64,000 nt of DNA, from the NCBI GenBank assembly GCA_947561715.1, contig OX387197.1, positions 2,609,001 to 2,673,000 on the forward strand. The letters run 5' to 3'. Shown here one piece after another: positions 62,201-64,000 of the stretch. The notes under the pieces are model-generated. The model saw nothing but the letters and a program-made list of their open reading frames with translations. It did no database searches and was not told the DNA's origin. The stretch is from Ascidia mentula. Lineage: Eukaryota; Chordata; Ascidiacea; Phlebobranchia; Ascidiidae. A program made the position numbers and the translations under genes. The first letter of the stretch is position 1, and the number at the start of each line of letters is the position of its first letter.

Positions 62201-63204
62201 ACGTTAAACGTAGTGCTTACTTCAATGATTGTTACGTAACATTACCACATAATCGTAATATGACGTCACAATAAATATTAACACAAACGTTTTGGAAATT
62301 TCTTCAGATGTTTTGTTTTCTGTGGGCGGACATGATGGCAGACCACTCTTACAATCATGTGAATTCCGCGATATTCGTGTTGGAACCTCCACAAGAATCG
62401 CTTCTCTCAATGAAGCAAGACGGGGTTTAGCATGTGAAGAAATTAAAGGGAAGATCTATGCAATTGGTTAGTTATCAGAAGCTACATATTAACTAAAACT
62501 AGTAGTTTTTTAAACTGTTTTTTGTTTTCTGGATTCCATCCATTAATGTAAGGTAACTTTACTTAATTCACACGTGATGTAATTAAAGTTACATGAACAA
62601 ACATTTCACTTAAATACAAAACAGAAGCCAAGAAATTCCTGGACAAAGTTTTACTTTAAATCTGACAGGAGGTTATGATGGTCGTGGCTACCTGCGAACA
62701 GTTGAAGAATACGAACCTAGAGTCAACAAATGGAAATATGTTACTCCTCTCCTACAACCTCGTTGGCTTCACTCAGCTTGTGTTATTGATGGGATGATTT
62801 ATGTTGTGGGGGGAAGGTGAGGTTTACGTTTGAATGTTTGTACTAGTGATTGTGACGTCACTATAGGGTTTGTTACTCATAATTGAAGGCGTTTATTGAC
62901 TGGGATAATATATGTAAATGTGTGATTTGCGCACAACCGACTGACCTGGCTAATATTATTAAATAAAAGTAATTTTTCCATCGCAATATCAGTAATAAAA
63001 ATATAAAGGATATGTGTGTTGTTGTCAGTTAAGTGAGTAGGAATTTGCTGCTGTTTAAAAATACTCACATTAATTTTGGTTTTGTTTAGGATGTATGGCG
63101 ATCCCCTGGCATCAGTTGAAGTTTACGATCCAACCTCAGATGTCTGGACACATGCTTTTGATCTTGACAAACCAGTTTGGGGTGCAACTGTTGTTGCTGT
63201 TTGA
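56202..63204 (+). CDS. Protein kinase (TKL/RIPK-like) fused to a six-blade kelch propeller
   Basis: Sixteen exons keep phase to a TGA: 56202-56249, 56355-56524, 56592-57433, 57580-57654, 58032-58100, 58282-58473, 59089-59193, 59699-59794, 59937-59996, 60299-60424, 60698-60789, 61182-61362, 61755-61898, 62308-62466, 62669-62816, 63090-63204; 873 residues. Kinase: Gly-loop GQGSYGRVF (35-43), Lys56 (LAVKCL), His155-Leu-Asp157 loop (HLDLKPENIF), Asp175 (GDFGCAR), then YYAAPE. All catalytic residues are present, so activity is expected; the HRD Arg is Leu. Residues about 354-594 are a Ser/Pro/Gln-rich linker from seven small exons. Residues about 595-873 carry six glycine-doublet kelch blades (VIGG, VLGG, LSGG, SVGG, AIGG, VVGG), a substrate-binding propeller. 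Likely a cytosolic signalling protein; pathway unknown. One intron starts with GC. Confidence 0.88.
61480..61580 (-). mobile_element. Decayed foldback-like fragment (possible)
   Basis: CCAGAAGAATTAGG and, on the minus strand, TCCTGATGACAACCTCTGCC resemble the CCAGAAGAG end and CCTGATGAAGG core of the elements at 17979 and 49374. Inverted arms are not clear. Confidence 0.3.
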
Positions 63205-63825
63205 GATGTGTTTGTTTGTTCTGAAATTGAACATGTGGGTTGTAATGTAGGTCATGTGGTCGTGGGTTTTTTTCACAATATGTTGTTGCAACTTTTTTCA
63301 CTTTTTTGTACAAACGTGCAACACTTTCACTAAAATATGTGTAGAGTGAGTGGGATTATTTGCTGTTGAAAATTTGATTAATTTACTTGCCTTGGAACGG
63401 AATTAATGTAATTGTTCCGTTGTGACAACTTGCTACAAAATTAACCCGCGATCTAATTTTCGTTGGCCGCCAATTGTAATCTGGACAGCGACACAGAAGT
63501 TTGTGAATATATTTTTGTTCTGTATGTAAACGCATTGTTTTTTATTACAAAGGACTATTTTAAAGCGGTTGATGTTTTATTCAGCAAGTTGTGCGGTATA
63601 GGAAGAGCGAGCAACACAAAACACACGTTTAATAAAGCGGATACCACGGCATAAGAAAAAAGCAATGCACGCTTCGATGCACAAACGAACAGTGCGGTCC
63701 CCACGATTCACCATTAAACCCATTTTTTGGTTGTCCATCTTAACAAATCCGTATATATGTAAAATCAAGATTTTTTTGCAGTAACACTTGCCCGCTGGAT
63801 TAAATAACTCCTGTGATCCCCGTCA
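63205..63825 (+). other. 3' UTR and downstream sequence of kinase-kelch gene
   Basis: AATAAA at 63631-63636 is a candidate polyadenylation signal about 430 bases after the stop. No further exon is seen. Confidence 0.4.
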
Positions 63826-63990
63826 AAATATTGTTGTCCAAACAGGTGTAGGCGAAAAATACAATTTTTTTTGTGGAACAGGTGTTGGCAGAATTTCAGT
63901 AACATTCCTCTGCAAGCTCTGCCATTCCGATTGTTCTCTGTGTTTATGTTTCACATTTTTTCCGTTTTCGGATATACTTTAATTCACTTG
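63826..63990 (+). repeat. Dispersed repeat, copy C (longest)
   Basis: It contains, in order, the blocks found separately at 55426-55570 and 55140-55290, including GGTGTAGGCGAAAAATACAA and TTTCGGATATACTTTAATTC. It may continue past the window. Confidence 0.75.
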
Positions 63991-64000
63991 TAACATGAAT

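Overview
The window reads as nuclear DNA of a tunicate, most likely an ascidian of the Ciona type. It is AT-rich, with many small exons, GT-AG introns of a few hundred bases and closely packed genes. The proteins are chordate/metazoan in character: a 13-PDZ MPDZ/MUPP1 orthologue, digestive-type M14 carboxypeptidases, invertebrate secreted lectin-like domains and kelch propellers. A tRNA-Ser(AGA), tRNA-derived SINE fragments, a hAT-type MITE, foldback elements and hammerhead-ribozyme motifs are scattered between and within genes. The species assignment is inference. Exon boundaries were read by eye from splice signals plus unbroken reading-frame phase.

Layout. 1-2510 (+): 3' part of an unrecognised gene whose first visible exon is an in-frame 42-bp minisatellite, followed by two segments resembling TRADD-N-like adaptor domains. 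3335-4982 (+): small single-pass membrane protein. 6549-11058 (+) and 12044-17244 (-): two convergent paralogous A-type carboxypeptidases with matching intron phases. 16460-16541 (+): tRNA-Ser. 20372-49958 (+): giant multi-PDZ scaffold gene, L27 plus PDZ1-13, about 49 exons, with a 4.3-kb gap before PDZ10 and a possible second start at 43157. 51225-52965 (+): small multi-pass membrane protein with a PPxY tail, possibly LAPTM-like. 54279-55338: two lectin-like domain exons in opposite orientation, both partial. 56202-63204 (+): a gene joining a TKL/RIPK-like protein kinase to a six-blade kelch propeller through a chain of symmetric phase-1 linker exons.

The genes do not form one pathway. The carboxypeptidases are a local inverted duplication. 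The PDZ scaffold would organise apical/tight-junction complexes. The TRADD-N-like protein and the kinase-kelch protein both look like signalling adaptors, but nothing in the sequence links them.

The most unusual items are the kinase-kelch fusion with its duplicated cassette exons, a hammerhead ribozyme with an intact core at 55612-55663 (-), a second hammerhead-like motif beside a SINE tail at 39200-39249 (+), and a family of foldback elements carrying a CTGATGA...GAAACGT core.
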